From Psychromonas aquimarina ATCC BAA-1526 (GTDB taxonomy: Bacteria > Pseudomonadota > Gammaproteobacteria > Enterobacterales > Psychromonadaceae): a stretch of 64,000 bases of DNA. The stretch covers positions 23,981-87,980 of the forward strand of contig NZ_AUAM01000021.1 in NCBI RefSeq assembly GCF_000428725.1, given 5' to 3'. The notes beneath the pieces are model-generated. The model was given only the letters and a program-made list of their open reading frames with translations. It had not been told where the DNA came from and made no database searches. Positions 19,168 through 28,452 of the stretch are shown in pieces. Made by a program: the position numbers and the translations under genes. Numbering within the stretch: position 1 is the stretch's first letter; every line of letters starts with the position of its first letter.

Positions 19168-20607
19168 ATGAAAACAAAACAAATAATATTAGCAGGCTTA
19201 GGAATACTAAGCGCCCCGGCGGCCTTTTCCGCTTCACAGACACTAGACTTTACAAATGCACCTGTCGGTTATGCTTCCCTGGTTTTTTTTACCCTTGCAT
19301 ACTGTCTGGTAATGGGAGAAGAGTTTTTACATCTGCATAAATCCAAACCTGTACTGCTGGCTGCCGGGTTGATCTGGCTTATGATCGGCTGTGTACTGAA
19401 ACAGCAGGGGCAGACAGAAATTGCTCAGAATGCGATAGAGCACAACTTACTCGAATATTCTAAACTGCTGCTGTTTTTATTAGTTGCCATGACTTATATA
19501 AATGCCATGGAAGAACGGCGCTTATTTGATGCATTACAATCCTGGATGGTAAGCAGAGGATTCGGCTACAGGACCCTGTTCTGGCTGACCGGTATCCTGT
19601 CTTTTATCATTTCCCCTATTGCCGATAACTTAACAACAGCATTATTGATGTGCGCAGTGGTGATGAAAGTAGCGGGAAACAACAGTAAATTTATTAACCT
19701 TGCCTGTATCAATATTGTAGTTGCGGCAAACGCCGGCGGCGCTTTCAGCCCGTTTGGTGATATTACCACCTTAATGGTCTGGCAGACCGGGCTGGTGTCG
19801 TTTAGTGAATTTTTAACATTATTCTTTCCTTCCCTGGTCAACTATTTAGTTCCCGCTTTAATCATGTCGCTGTTTGTACCTAAAGCACAGCCGCATACAG
19901 TCAATGAATATATTGAACTAAAACGCGGTGCCCGGCGTATTGTTCTGCTGTTTTTATTAACCATAGCAACAGCAGTTGGTTTTCATGCCGTTATGCATTT
20001 ACCTCCGGTAATCGGAATGATGATGGGACTGGCTTATTTACAGTTTTTTGCATACTTCCTGCGCCGCACGCTGGCCAGATCACTGGCCAAAAAAACCAGA
20101 AGAGCAATCGCTAACAATGATGAAGCAGCGCTTAGGCGGATTGGTTATGTAGTACCTTTTAATGTATTTAAACGTATCTCTGATGCGGAGTGGGATACCT
20201 TACTGTTCTTTTACGGCGTTGTTATGTGCGTCGGAGGGTTAAACTTATTAGGATATTTAGATCTGGTCTCTGAAATTATGTACAGCCAGTGGAATCCTGT
20301 ATCGGCCAACATTATGGTTGGCGGCTTGTCAGCGATTGTAGATAATATTCCGATTATGTATGCAGTCTTAACCATGGAGCCGGACATGTCTTTAGGAAAC
20401 TGGCTGTTAGTGACCTTAACTGCCGGAGTCGGCGGCAGTATGCTCTCTATCGGCTCAGCCGCCGGTGTTGCTTTGATGGGAGCATCACGAGGTAAATATA
20501 CCTTCTTTGGTCACCTGAAATGGGCCCCTGTCATTGCACTTGGCTACGCAACCGGGATTATGCTCCATCTGCAGCTTAACAGTCAGCTGTTTGATATGTG
20601 GCCTTAA
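19168..20607 (+). CDS. nhaD: Na+/H+ antiporter, NhaD type
   Basis: A 479-residue inner-membrane antiporter with about twelve hydrophobic segments and an N-terminal signal-like helix, as in NhaD. Conserved parts include FIISPIADNLTTALLM, NAGGAFSPFGDITTLMVWQ, GGLSAIVDNIPIMYAVL and the final GVGGSMLSIGSAAGVALMG. The Asp residues in ADNLTTAL and VDNIPIM fit ion-coupling sites. It exports sodium in exchange for protons, consistent with a marine organism. CAAGGAGCTG provides a ribosome-binding site upstream of the ATG. Confidence 0.93.
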   Translation: MKTKQIILAGLGILSAPAAFSASQTLDFTNAPVGYASLVFFTLAYCLVMGEEFLHLHKSKPVLLAAGLIWLMIGCVLKQQGQTEIAQNAIEHNLLEYSKLLLFLLVAMTYINAMEERRLFDALQSWMVSRGFGYRTLFWLTGILSFIISPIADNLTTALLMCAVVMKVAGNNSKFINLACINIVVAANAGGAFSPFGDITTLMVWQTGLVSFSEFLTLFFPSLVNYLVPALIMSLFVPKAQPHTVNEYIELKRGARRIVLLFLLTIATAVGFHAVMHLPPVIGMMMGLAYLQFFAYFLRRTLARSLAKKTRRAIANNDEAALRRIGYVVPFNVFKRISDAEWDTLLFFYGVVMCVGGLNLLGYLDLVSEIMYSQWNPVSANIMVGGLSAIVDNIPIMYAVLTMEPDMSLGNWLLVTLTAGVGGSMLSIGSAAGVALMGASRGKYTFFGHLKWAPVIALGYATGIMLHLQLNSQLFDMWP

Positions 20608-20653
20608 CAGCCCTGCTTTGTACGGTAACGTCAGTAACTGCCTAGGTTTACTA

Positions 20654-23359
20654 TCACAGCAGCGCTGTTTCCTGCTCAGGCGGCATATCTAATTTACTCA
20701 GTATCTGCTCTACACATGCCTGCTTATCCGCAATCCACAAACCATAACTAACCGGCAGTATATCAATGCCTGCGCGCTTAAACAGTTTGTAGCTGTTTAA
20801 CTCAAAATAATCTGTCCAGGGGCCGGGATAACCAATAAGATCCAGCGCTAGATAACGCCCGTTACTGCGGCATAAAATATCCGCTTCAGTCCCGGCAACG
20901 GTATAACCGGGCCAGTGGTCAATCCCCAGTTCATCTAATAACTTAATCACCGCCCGCTGAAATTTATCCAGTTCATTTTTCGCTGTATGCCGGACTTCAA
21001 ATTCGTTAACCGAGTTAATATAGGACTTTAACAGGCTGTTATCCGGGAGCTGATTTTCATCAAGCGACAGAAACAGCCTCTGCAGCTGCCGTGCCCTGGT
21101 AACTGTGACATTAAAAACATCAGCTTTATTGAGGTAAACAGCGGCCCGGCGTGAATTATTATCAACAGCAAAGGAGATATAAATAATATCCCGCTCTTCC
21201 CCTTGAAAACCAAAAGGTGTAGCGGCGCGGATATTATGTTTTAAAATATCAGATTCACTCAGATTTAAACTGATTTGTTTCGCTAAGTATTCTGCCTGAT
21301 GCCGGAAAGGAGAGATAATGCCCAGACTGTGAATAACACCCGTTTGTGCATCTTTGTTTATCTGCGCAGTAACAGCCTTAATCACTTCAGCGGCTTCAAC
21401 CTTATTAATCCCTGATCTGTCCCGGCAGCCGCAGCTGCGGTGAACAAGCAGATGACCGCTTGTGGTACAGGGGCGGTGCTGCATTATTTTTAATTTATTC
21501 TGATAAAACATTGTATTGCTGAAATTGATCAACTCAGGTTTGCTGCGGAAATGTTCATCTAAAAACGCCACCTGTTTATGACTGGCAACCGCAGCTAAGG
21601 TCAAATCCAGAATAGAATTATCTCGGTAGCTTACCACTCCAGGCATCTGCTCCGTAAGATTATGGCGGCTCAGCAGCTGCTGCTCTTTAGCCCGCGCAAG
21701 AAACGAATAATGTCTCAGCTGTTTTGTATCACCAACCACCATCACCCTTTTGGCACGATATAATGCCGGCAGACAGCTGCTGATATTACACTGGGTTGCC
21801 TCATCGATAATCAGCAGATCAAACATCTGTGCTTTTAAAGGCAGAACTCGGTGTAAAGCGTTGAGACTGGCTAACCAGACCGGGAAAGCCGAGAAAAAAG
21901 GTCTATATTCAATTTCGTCAAATAATTCAAACTGCCGTTTTGAAGTCCGGCTGCGGATAGCTTTATTAAACGCCTGCAGAGACTTACGCTGAGTTTCAAT
22001 AAGTTTCTGCAGATTTAAATTTTTCAATTCACTAAGATAACTTCTTGATAAAGCTTCTCTGTGCATCTGCTGCTCATTAACATCCTCCAGTACCTGCCAC
22101 TGCTTGACCAGTTCACGGATCCCTCTGCGTGCAAATGACAAATAAACTTTTTTAAACCACAACTGTTCTCGCTGCTCAAAACCCCGTAACCTCTGCCCTC
22201 TGACGATAGCAGCCCGGCAGAACTTTACAAACTGTTTTTCTAAGCGTTCTAACTTTTTATTAAGCTTCTGCAGCTGCTGTTCACTGTCAGCAGGATTTTT
22301 TAAATCCTGCTCAGTAAAGTATCCAGACAACAGATCCGCAACATAACTCTTTAATTTTTTTAGAAATACTTTTTGACCCGCGCGAATAGAGATATCACCT
22401 AAACCAAAAGTAACATCCAGCTTATGCGCAATCACATCCAGCGCACTGTCATTATCTGCAGCTATCAGTACCGACTCCCCTCTTGCCATATGCTCCGCGG
22501 CGACGGCGGCAATGGTATAACTTTTACCGGTACCAGGAGGCCCGGAGGTACAGCCGATACTAGCATTGGCGGCAATAGATAAAACTTTCTTCTGTGCGCT
22601 GGAAAGTAAACCGGGCAGATAATCGTATTTTAATAATTTATCTGTTTGCCCTACTGCCTGCGGTTCAAATAAATTAAGCAGTGCGGCTGACTGCTGCTGT
22701 GACTCAATAATGGTTTCTATTTCATGAAGCACACCACGGCTGCTTGCAGAACGCTCAATAAAAACCAGCATTGATGCCGGTAACAAAACATTTCTGCCGC
22801 CTTTAACAGCCTGTTTAATCTGCGGCATCTCTGCCAGTTTTGGAAAGTTTAATAAGCCCAGAGAGTCAATATCTAAGGGACTGTCTTTTAACCATGAGGT
22901 CCATAAAGAGGGTTGGTACAGAAAACCGCACTCCCGGCTTGAAGGGATATTATTACTTTCCGGCTTGAGCAGCTGGGTTAAAGGTTCATTTATCTGCACC
23001 GATTCCCGGCTGACAGAAAAATAATAATCATCATTATCCTGCTCAATTTCAGCTTCATTAAACAGCAGCGGCGAAACCACTGATTTCATTTCACCGTTTA
23101 TTTCTAATTTACCGACAAAAATAAAACTGGCATAAAGTAAAACCCGCTCGCGCTGATAAACCTCAACACGTTTGCTCATCTGTTCGGCAAAATCAGCCGG
23201 GATCGGCAGCCGCGGCAGAAACCCGGCACCTAAATCATCTGAGCCCTGCAGTAACAGACAGTCCTCTTTTTTAAGTTTTAATAGATTCCACAGATTAAGG
23301 TCGCTGCTGTCTTCTTTATAACAGTCGCGATAATAGGCCAGCCTGCTGTTTAAATTCAT
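20654..23359 (-). CDS. Superfamily 1 (Upf1-like) helicase with a nuclease-like C-terminal region
   Basis: A 901-residue protein. Motif I is TSGPPGTGKSYT (about residue 270), motif II LLIIDEATQCN, motif III VMVVGDTKQLRHYSF, motif IV LDEHFRSKPELINFS and motif VI VTVTRARQLQ, an Upf1/DNA2-type helicase core. After it, residues about 810-890 (GYTVAGTEADILCRSNGRYLALDLIG in overlapping parts) resemble the restriction-endonuclease-like domain often attached to such helicases, but the usual Glu is an Asp, so catalysis is uncertain. The start overlaps the stop of a broken upstream gene by 1 nt (TAATG), indicating translational coupling. No methylase or other defence gene is adjacent. Confidence 0.8.
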   Translation of the reverse strand: MNLNSRLAYYRDCYKEDSSDLNLWNLLKLKKEDCLLLQGSDDLGAGFLPRLPIPADFAEQMSKRVEVYQRERVLLYASFIFVGKLEINGEMKSVVSPLLFNEAEIEQDNDDYYFSVSRESVQINEPLTQLLKPESNNIPSSRECGFLYQPSLWTSWLKDSPLDIDSLGLLNFPKLAEMPQIKQAVKGGRNVLLPASMLVFIERSASSRGVLHEIETIIESQQQSAALLNLFEPQAVGQTDKLLKYDYLPGLLSSAQKKVLSIAANASIGCTSGPPGTGKSYTIAAVAAEHMARGESVLIAADNDSALDVIAHKLDVTFGLGDISIRAGQKVFLKKLKSYVADLLSGYFTEQDLKNPADSEQQLQKLNKKLERLEKQFVKFCRAAIVRGQRLRGFEQREQLWFKKVYLSFARRGIRELVKQWQVLEDVNEQQMHREALSRSYLSELKNLNLQKLIETQRKSLQAFNKAIRSRTSKRQFELFDEIEYRPFFSAFPVWLASLNALHRVLPLKAQMFDLLIIDEATQCNISSCLPALYRAKRVMVVGDTKQLRHYSFLARAKEQQLLSRHNLTEQMPGVVSYRDNSILDLTLAAVASHKQVAFLDEHFRSKPELINFSNTMFYQNKLKIMQHRPCTTSGHLLVHRSCGCRDRSGINKVEAAEVIKAVTAQINKDAQTGVIHSLGIISPFRHQAEYLAKQISLNLSESDILKHNIRAATPFGFQGEERDIIYISFAVDNNSRRAAVYLNKADVFNVTVTRARQLQRLFLSLDENQLPDNSLLKSYINSVNEFEVRHTAKNELDKFQRAVIKLLDELGIDHWPGYTVAGTEADILCRSNGRYLALDLIGYPGPWTDYFELNSYKLFKRAGIDILPVSYGLWIADKQACVEQILSKLDMPPEQETALL

Positions 23360-24046
23360 TATTCGGCTGCCGCTTGTTTCTGCAGATAGAGCAGGTAAGC
23401 GCCCCAGATAAAACTCAGGCAGATAATCAAACTGCCGATCACAAAGCTTATATCAGCAAGCAGTTGAGTATGCTGCAGATTTCCGGTCATAGATAATAAA
23501 TTTCCCCAGTCATGGGACTCTTTGCCCAGGCCGGAGATTAAGGGAAGGGAACGACTTTGCGCGTCTGCAATGTAAGGGCTGATATCGATAAAGCTCTGAC
23601 CACACCACCACAACATAATAGATGCGCCGAAATTATCTTTCTGCTGAATAGAGAAGGCGAAAAATAACATGGCCGAATTCATGAAAGGGTAAATTGACAT
23701 TATGTAAAAAGGAGCCGCCGATACTTACCCAGTCCCGCTCTCCGAAAATAAAAGAACAGCCCCAGATAAAAAACAGCACAAAAATAATAACACGGCCGTA
23801 AAAAGCCAGACTGTCCACTTTTTCGGGTACGCTGAAAAAAACATCCAGCAGCCTGGCACAGAAAGAGTCTTTTTGATCGGAGCAGTCAACATCCGGCGGC
23901 GGCTCTGTTGATAAACTTTTATCTGAGGGAGCCTGCCATTTAGCATAGACAATACCGCAGGCCGGACACATTGCCTGATGAACTAATTTATCGTATTCAT
24001 TTCGCTGATAAGCGCAGTTCGGGCAGACTGGATACTTAATGGTCAT
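23359..24046 (-). pseudogene. Zinc-ribbon membrane protein with HEFGH motif, broken by a frameshift
   Basis: Two overlapping frames appear to be one gene. The first (24046 to 23633, 137 residues) starts with a zinc ribbon (CPNC...CPACGIVYAKWQ), has one membrane helix and a NVNLPFHEFGHVIF motif, then leaves frame. The second (23700 to 23359) carries the rest: FGASIMLWWCGQSFIDI, ISPYIADAQSRSLPL, SHDWGNLL and a C-terminal helix. From memory, intact relatives have about 25 residues (a GEF...GGSL-Q-L-P stretch) between HEFGH and the FGASIMLWW block; these are missing, so a deletion of about 75 nt with loss of frame is likely. The His-Glu-x-x-His-like motif hints at a peptidase ancestry. The second part still couples to the helicase gene. 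Confidence 0.65.
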
Positions 24047-24125
24047 TCTATTGTCCTTAATAGTCTGACAAAGATAGTACTGTGAATCAGGAAAAGCAGC
24101 TAATGCTGCTTTTTGACACTGTTAT

Positions 24126-24602
24126 TTAAGCGGCTGATATTTGCGCAACACTGGTTAAACTGTGCAGGCAGGCAAAACCACTTTCATCCAGCTCCACATG
24201 TCCTACGGTCGAGGTAGCAAACGCAGGCACGCCGGCCGCCGGAGTTAATTCTCCAACTATATAACCAACTAGCGGCAAGTGTGAAACTATCAACAGTTTT
24301 TTCACACCGCTTGCCTGTAACGCTAAAATCTCATTAACTGATTTTCGAGCACTTCCGCTCGGCGTTAAAAACTTAATAACCTGAACATTATCTACTTCAG
24401 GAAAAAACGGGCATACAGAGTCCCAGGTCTGCAGAGCACGCAGATAGGGGCTGACCATAACCGCATCAAACGTTATGCCGCCGGCAGCTAAATAAGCGGC
24501 CATTTTTTCTGATTCTGTGCGCCCAACCGAGGTCAGAGCCCGTTCAGCATCCGAACAAGCCATCATTTCCGCCTGCCCATGGCGCATAATATAAATCTGC
24601 AT
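24126..24602 (-). CDS. sixA: Phosphohistidine phosphatase
   Basis: A 158-residue histidine phosphatase. The catalytic RHG motif is at the very start (MQIYIMRHGQAE, His8), with VSPYLRALQTW and the second histidine in LIVSHLPLVGYI. Length agrees with SixA (about 161), which removes phosphate from histidines of phosphotransfer proteins such as ArcB or the nitrogen PTS. GGAGAGCG upstream of the ATG supports the start. Confidence 0.92.
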   Translation of the reverse strand: MQIYIMRHGQAEMMACSDAERALTSVGRTESEKMAAYLAAGGITFDAVMVSPYLRALQTWDSVCPFFPEVDNVQVIKFLTPSGSARKSVNEILALQASGVKKLLIVSHLPLVGYIVGELTPAAGVPAFATSTVGHVELDESGFACLHSLTSVAQISAA

Positions 24603-24621
24603 AACGCTCTCCTCGAGCTAT

Positions 24622-24656
24622 AAAAAAAAGCCCCGCTGTAAGAATACAGGGAGCTT
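24622..24656 (-). terminator. Terminator of the TIGR02808-type small gene
   Basis: On the minus strand an AAGC...GCTT stem with an inner CCCTGTA/TACAG-GG helix is followed by eight T residues (A-run 24622-24629 on the plus strand). It lies between the 46-residue gene and sixA, separating their transcripts. Confidence 0.8.
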
Positions 24657-24711
24657 ATCAATAATTGCTTTATTTCAATAGTGCTTTTGCGCTAGCGAAC
24701 AATAATTGTGA

Positions 24712-24852
24712 TTAATCTTCGACGGGAGTATCACCGGACACTTTTAAAATTGCCACTGCAGCAAGAAATACACCGATAAAACCAGCGACAAATATCGTCG
24801 GCATAGCTAAATAACCGAGAGTATGCCAAATAATCGATTCCAATTCGCTCAT
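24712..24852 (-). CDS. 46-residue membrane protein, TIGR02808 family
   Basis: A 46-residue peptide, MSELESIIWHTLGYLAM then PTIFVAGFIGVFLAAVAILK and a short acidic tail. It has one membrane helix and matches my memory of the TIGR02808 short-protein family of Vibrio-like marine bacteria (W-LLGY-AMPTIFIAGFIGV). AAGGA lies 8 nt before the ATG and a strong terminator follows, so it forms its own transcription unit. The function is unknown. Confidence 0.85.
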   Translation of the reverse strand: MSELESIIWHTLGYLAMPTIFVAGFIGVFLAAVAILKVSGDTPVED

Positions 24853-25014
24853 TTTAATTCCTTAAATTTAGTTAAATTAGATAAGAGTTTGTTAATGATA
24901 CGTAAATAAGTCCTAAAAAAACATGTGCAAAATCATAAAAATCAGGATTAACAGACTTTTGACGACTGCCCTAATAATATTATTACTTCAAGCGTCTTTA
25001 ATTAACAGGTAATT

Positions 25015-25089
25015 ATGGAACTTTTTAATCTTGAAGTTGACTGTTATTGGCAGTATATTTTTCATTCTCTTTATTTAAGCAGATTATAA
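25015..25089 (+). CDS. Possible 24-residue leader peptide before moxR
   Basis: An ATG preceded by CAGGTAATT opens a 24-codon frame (MELFNLEVDCYWQYIFHSLY plus LSRL) that stops 2 nt before the moxR ATG. moxR itself lacks a clear ribosome-binding site, so the short frame may supply it with ribosomes by coupling. No homologue is recognised. Confidence 0.35.
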   Translation: MELFNLEVDCYWQYIFHSLYLSRL

Positions 25090-25091
25090 TC

Positions 25092-26051
25092 ATGGCAAAA
25101 CAACAACTTAATGCGTTACGAACTTACCTTAATAAAATGATTTTAGGACAGAGTGAACTGGTAGACGGTTTATTGATTGCTTTGTTAGCAGACGGTCACA
25201 TTCTTGTTGAAAGCCCGCCGGGACTGGCTAAAACCCGTGCGATCAATGCATTGTCCGACGGTATTGAGGGTGATTTTCACCGTATTCAGTTTACCCCGGA
25301 TTTATTACCCTCTGACTTAACCGGCACAGATATATTCCGTCAGGAAACCGGAGAATTTATTTTTGAAAAAGGCCCGCTGTTTCATAATTTAATTCTAGCC
25401 GATGAAATAAACCGCGCACCGGCAAAGGTACAGTCTGCGTTATTAGAAGCGATGGCCGAACATCAGATCACTGTTGGTAAAAAGACCTATAAACTGCCGG
25501 AGCTTTTTCTGGTAATGGCAACGCAGAATCCGCTTGAGCAGGAAGGAACGTACCCGCTTCCAGAAGCACAGTTAGACCGTTTTATTATGCATCTTGAGCT
25601 GGATTACCCGGATGCACTGACAGAAAAAGAGATTTTAAAACTCAATCAGAAAGAGATATTAAAAGAAAAAATTGCCGAAGTGACTCCTCTGCTTAATGAG
25701 CAGATTTTTGCAGTTCGTCAGGAAATAATGAACATCACTATTGCCCCGCATTTAGAGCAGTATCTGATTGATCTGATTATCGCAACACGCCAGCCGGCAC
25801 GTTACGGTGAACAGTTAAACGAATGGATAAGTTACGGTGCCAGCCCCCGTGCAACCATTGCATTAATGCGTACGGCAAAAGCCCGCGCATGGTTAGATAA
25901 CCGAGATTACGTGATGCCCGATGATATTATTCAAAATCTCTATCCGGTTTTACGCCACCGCCTTATTTTAAGTTACGAAGCAGAAGCACAGGGTGTTAAT
26001 GCCAACCGTGTCATTAAAGAGATTATTAATCAGGTAGCGATTCCAGCCTAA
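25092..26051 (+). CDS. MoxR-family AAA+ ATPase
   Basis: A 319-residue MoxR-type AAA+ ATPase. Walker A is VESPPGLAKTRA, Walker B LILADEINRAPAKVQ, and sensor 1 ATQNPLEQEGTYPLPEAQLDR is partly visible as MATQNPLEQEGTYPLP. The C-terminal lid (YGASPRATIALM) is also present. MoxR proteins act with VWA-domain proteins as chaperones for complex maturation or envelope stress. It heads a six-gene operon with TAATG overlap to the next gene. I chose ATG 25092 over an in-frame TTG at 25047 because the extra 15 residues are hydrophobic and unlike the family. Confidence 0.92.
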   Translation: MAKQQLNALRTYLNKMILGQSELVDGLLIALLADGHILVESPPGLAKTRAINALSDGIEGDFHRIQFTPDLLPSDLTGTDIFRQETGEFIFEKGPLFHNLILADEINRAPAKVQSALLEAMAEHQITVGKKTYKLPELFLVMATQNPLEQEGTYPLPEAQLDRFIMHLELDYPDALTEKEILKLNQKEILKEKIAEVTPLLNEQIFAVRQEIMNITIAPHLEQYLIDLIIATRQPARYGEQLNEWISYGASPRATIALMRTAKARAWLDNRDYVMPDDIIQNLYPVLRHRLILSYEAEAQGVNANRVIKEIINQVAIPA

Positions 26052-26995
26052 TGAATACCACTAAACCAAAGATATTTGCCGACACGCCCTATCAGACGGG
26101 GATCAACGTCAGCTTAAATGAACTGCTCAGCTATAAAAAGCAGGCTAAGCTGCAGCTGCAGCCGGCGGCTAAAGCGGCTTATCGGCAGCTGTCCGGAAAT
26201 TATCTGGCAAAAATTAAAGGTCGCGGCATGGAGTTTGCCGAAGTACGCCATTATCAGGCCGGAGATGATGTGCGCACCATCGACTGGTCTGTAACCGCGC
26301 GCACCGGCAAGGCACATACTAAATTATTTCAGGAAGAAAAAGAGCGCCCGGTTTTTATTTTATTAGATCTTTCCGACAGTATGATTTTCGGCAGTCAGTT
26401 TGTTTTTAAATCTGTACAGGCCTGTCATCTGGCGGCCCTGCTCAGCTGGCAGGCAAAACAGCGTAATGACCGCCTCGGCGGCATTGTCTTTAATCAGCAG
26501 AAAGCAGCTGAATTAAAACCGACCGGCAGAAATAAAGGTCTGATGACTTTCCTTCATCAAAGTGAACAGTTATGTACCACTCAGGCATTTAAAACCACAG
26601 CGGCTGCGCAGTCCTTGTTCGTGCAGCTGAAACGCCTTTCCCGTCTGGTGCAGACAGGCAGCCAGGTGCATTTAATCAGTGATTTTTCACAGCTTGATGG
26701 ACCCTGCCGGAAATTAATCAGTCAAATTCGCCGTCATAATCAGATCAACGCCTGGCAGATCAGCGATCCGCTGGAGCAGGTTCTGCCAGAAGATGTACAG
26801 CAGACGAACCTGAAAGTAAACAGCCTCTACGGAAGCGGCTTTTTTAAACAGAAAAATGCTTTACAAGAATATCAGGAGGCTGCTTGTGAACGTCAGCAGA
26901 ATGTCGTTAACACCTTTCTGAAATACGGCATTCCACTTTACCCGATATCAGCTTCCAGCTCATTAATGGAGCAGTTTCATGCCCCCGAACGATAA
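26051..26995 (+). CDS. DUF58 domain-containing protein
   Basis: A 314-residue cytoplasmic protein with the DUF58 motif block GRGMEFAEVRHYQAGDDVRT then IDWSVTARTGKAHTKLFQEE. A VWA-like core follows (FILLDLSDSM near residue 112). DUF58 proteins nearly always pair with MoxR ATPases. It overlaps moxR by 1 nt and the next gene by 17 nt, showing tight translational linkage. Confidence 0.9.
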   Translation: MNTTKPKIFADTPYQTGINVSLNELLSYKKQAKLQLQPAAKAAYRQLSGNYLAKIKGRGMEFAEVRHYQAGDDVRTIDWSVTARTGKAHTKLFQEEKERPVFILLDLSDSMIFGSQFVFKSVQACHLAALLSWQAKQRNDRLGGIVFNQQKAAELKPTGRNKGLMTFLHQSEQLCTTQAFKTTAAAQSLFVQLKRLSRLVQTGSQVHLISDFSQLDGPCRKLISQIRRHNQINAWQISDPLEQVLPEDVQQTNLKVNSLYGSGFFKQKNALQEYQEAACERQQNVVNTFLKYGIPLYPISASSSLMEQFHAPER

Positions 26996-27476
26996 CCAGA
27001 ATCCGCTTGCTCAGCTGCACGGCATTATAGATCCGGATACAGCATCTTCCTGGCCTCCGCCCTTTATTTACTGGCTGCTGGCAGTACTCGTTATTATTTT
27101 ACTAGCGGCTGCGGTATATTTTTTCAAAAAATATAAAGAAAAAAAAGAACTGCAGAAAAAAGCGCTGCAGGAACTAAATCAGTTAAATAGCAGCAAGGGC
27201 AGTTTTGCCTCCTTAAATCAGCTGTTAAAAGGCACTGCCCTGCTGTATTTTCCAAGGTCTGAGGTCGCTTCGCTGCACGGTGAATTGTGGTTTGAATTTT
27301 TACAAAACTATTCAGCGGAAACTATTTTCCAAGATAAACAAACGTTTAGCAGACGCCTTTATCACAGCACTGCACAGCCCTGCAGTGCGGATGATTTTCA
27401 GCAGGCTGGAAACTGGATAAAAAATTTACCGCATCAGATTAAAAAACAACAAAAAGAGAGCAGTAAAAATGTTTGA
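26979..27476 (+). CDS. DUF4381 family membrane protein
   Basis: A 165-residue protein with a single membrane helix at about residues 27-49 (FIYWLLAVLVIILLAAAVYF), a lysine-rich stop-transfer stretch and a cytoplasmic helical domain. Its size, layout and position between the DUF58 and batA genes are those of DUF4381 proteins. It overlaps both neighbours. A structural part in a membrane VWA complex is likely; no enzyme motif is seen. Confidence 0.8.
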   Translation: MPPNDNQNPLAQLHGIIDPDTASSWPPPFIYWLLAVLVIILLAAAVYFFKKYKEKKELQKKALQELNQLNSSKGSFASLNQLLKGTALLYFPRSEVASLHGELWFEFLQNYSAETIFQDKQTFSRRLYHSTAQPCSADDFQQAGNWIKNLPHQIKKQQKESSKNV

Positions 27477-28452
27477 GTTTGTTTATCTATGGATTTTCCT
27501 GCTGTTACCTCTGCCCCTGGTTTTCCGCTATTTCTTAAGCGCACAAAAACGTACCTATACCCAGGTGTGGATCCCGCTGGCCAAGGGATTAAGCGGCGAA
27601 CAGTCACAAAATCAGCGCACTAACTTAAGCGCCTTTATTCCCTGGTTAGTATGGCTTTTATTACTCAGCGCATTAGCCAAACCTATCTGGTTTGGAGAGC
27701 CTGTTCGCCTGCAGCAGCAGAGCCGCGATATGATTTTATCGCTGGATCTGTCGGGCAGTATGCAGGAAGTAGATATGCCCTTAAACGGCAAACAGGTCGA
27801 GCGTTTAACCCTGGTAAAAGATCTGTTGAAAACCTTTATTGATAAACGTCACGGCGACCGTTTAGGTTTAATTTTATTTGCCGATCACGCCTATTTACAA
27901 ACACCGCTGACTTTTGATCTCAACACCATACAGCAGATGGTTGATGAAGCAGAAATAGGTTTAGTCGGGCAGCGTACCGCAATTGGGGAATCCATTGCTA
28001 TGGGCATTAAACGCTTTGTTGAAAATAAAAATGAGCAGCGGGTGCTTATTTTAATTACCGACGGTGCAAATACCGCCGGCACCATAAAGCCGCTTACGGC
28101 AGCTAAACAAGCGGCTAAAAACAATATCACTATTTACACTATCGGCATTGGTGCCGATGAAATGATTAAACGGGGCCTGTTTGGTAAACAGCGCATCAAT
28201 CCGTCCGCAGATTTAGATGAAAAAACCTTAACAGAAATCGCCCAATTAACCGGCGGCTTGTATTTTAGAGCAAGAAACCAGGATGAATTACAAGACATCT
28301 ACCAGAAGATTAATAAATTAGAGCCTATTGACAGCGATTTCTTAGAATTTCGTCCGGAAAAAGACCTCTTTTACTGGCCCTTATCGGGCGCTCTTTTAGT
28401 CCTGTTTTTATTTGCTTTATATTTTAAATTAAGAGGCCGTTATGCTGCCTGA
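27469..28452 (+). CDS. VWA domain membrane protein, BatA-like
   Basis: A 327-residue membrane protein with hydrophobic segments near residues 3-20, 55-70 and at the C-terminus. The VWA domain between them has a complete MIDAS: LDLSGSMQE, the TAIGESIAMG threonine and ITDGANTAG. This is the BatA layout from Bacteroides-type aerotolerance operons and many proteobacterial moxR clusters. The ligand is unknown. It overlaps the upstream gene by 8 nt and the downstream one by 11 nt. Confidence 0.9.
   Translation: MFEFVYLWIFLLLPLPLVFRYFLSAQKRTYTQVWIPLAKGLSGEQSQNQRTNLSAFIPWLVWLLLLSALAKPIWFGEPVRLQQQSRDMILSLDLSGSMQEVDMPLNGKQVERLTLVKDLLKTFIDKRHGDRLGLILFADHAYLQTPLTFDLNTIQQMVDEAEIGLVGQRTAIGESIAMGIKRFVENKNEQRVLILITDGANTAGTIKPLTAAKQAAKNNITIYTIGIGADEMIKRGLFGKQRINPSADLDEKTLTEIAQLTGGLYFRARNQDELQDIYQKINKLEPIDSDFLEFRPEKDLFYWPLSGALLVLFLFALYFKLRGRYAA

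Noticed and set aside
20654..24046. Two-gene defence system (helicase plus membrane zinc-ribbon protein)
   Set aside because: The upstream gene is broken, its intact relatives appear to be housekeeping-like membrane proteins, and no effector, methylase or mobile-element context is visible.
25047..25091. Upstream TTG start for moxR
   Set aside because: It adds 15 hydrophobic residues unlike the family and overlaps the better-supported short leader frame.
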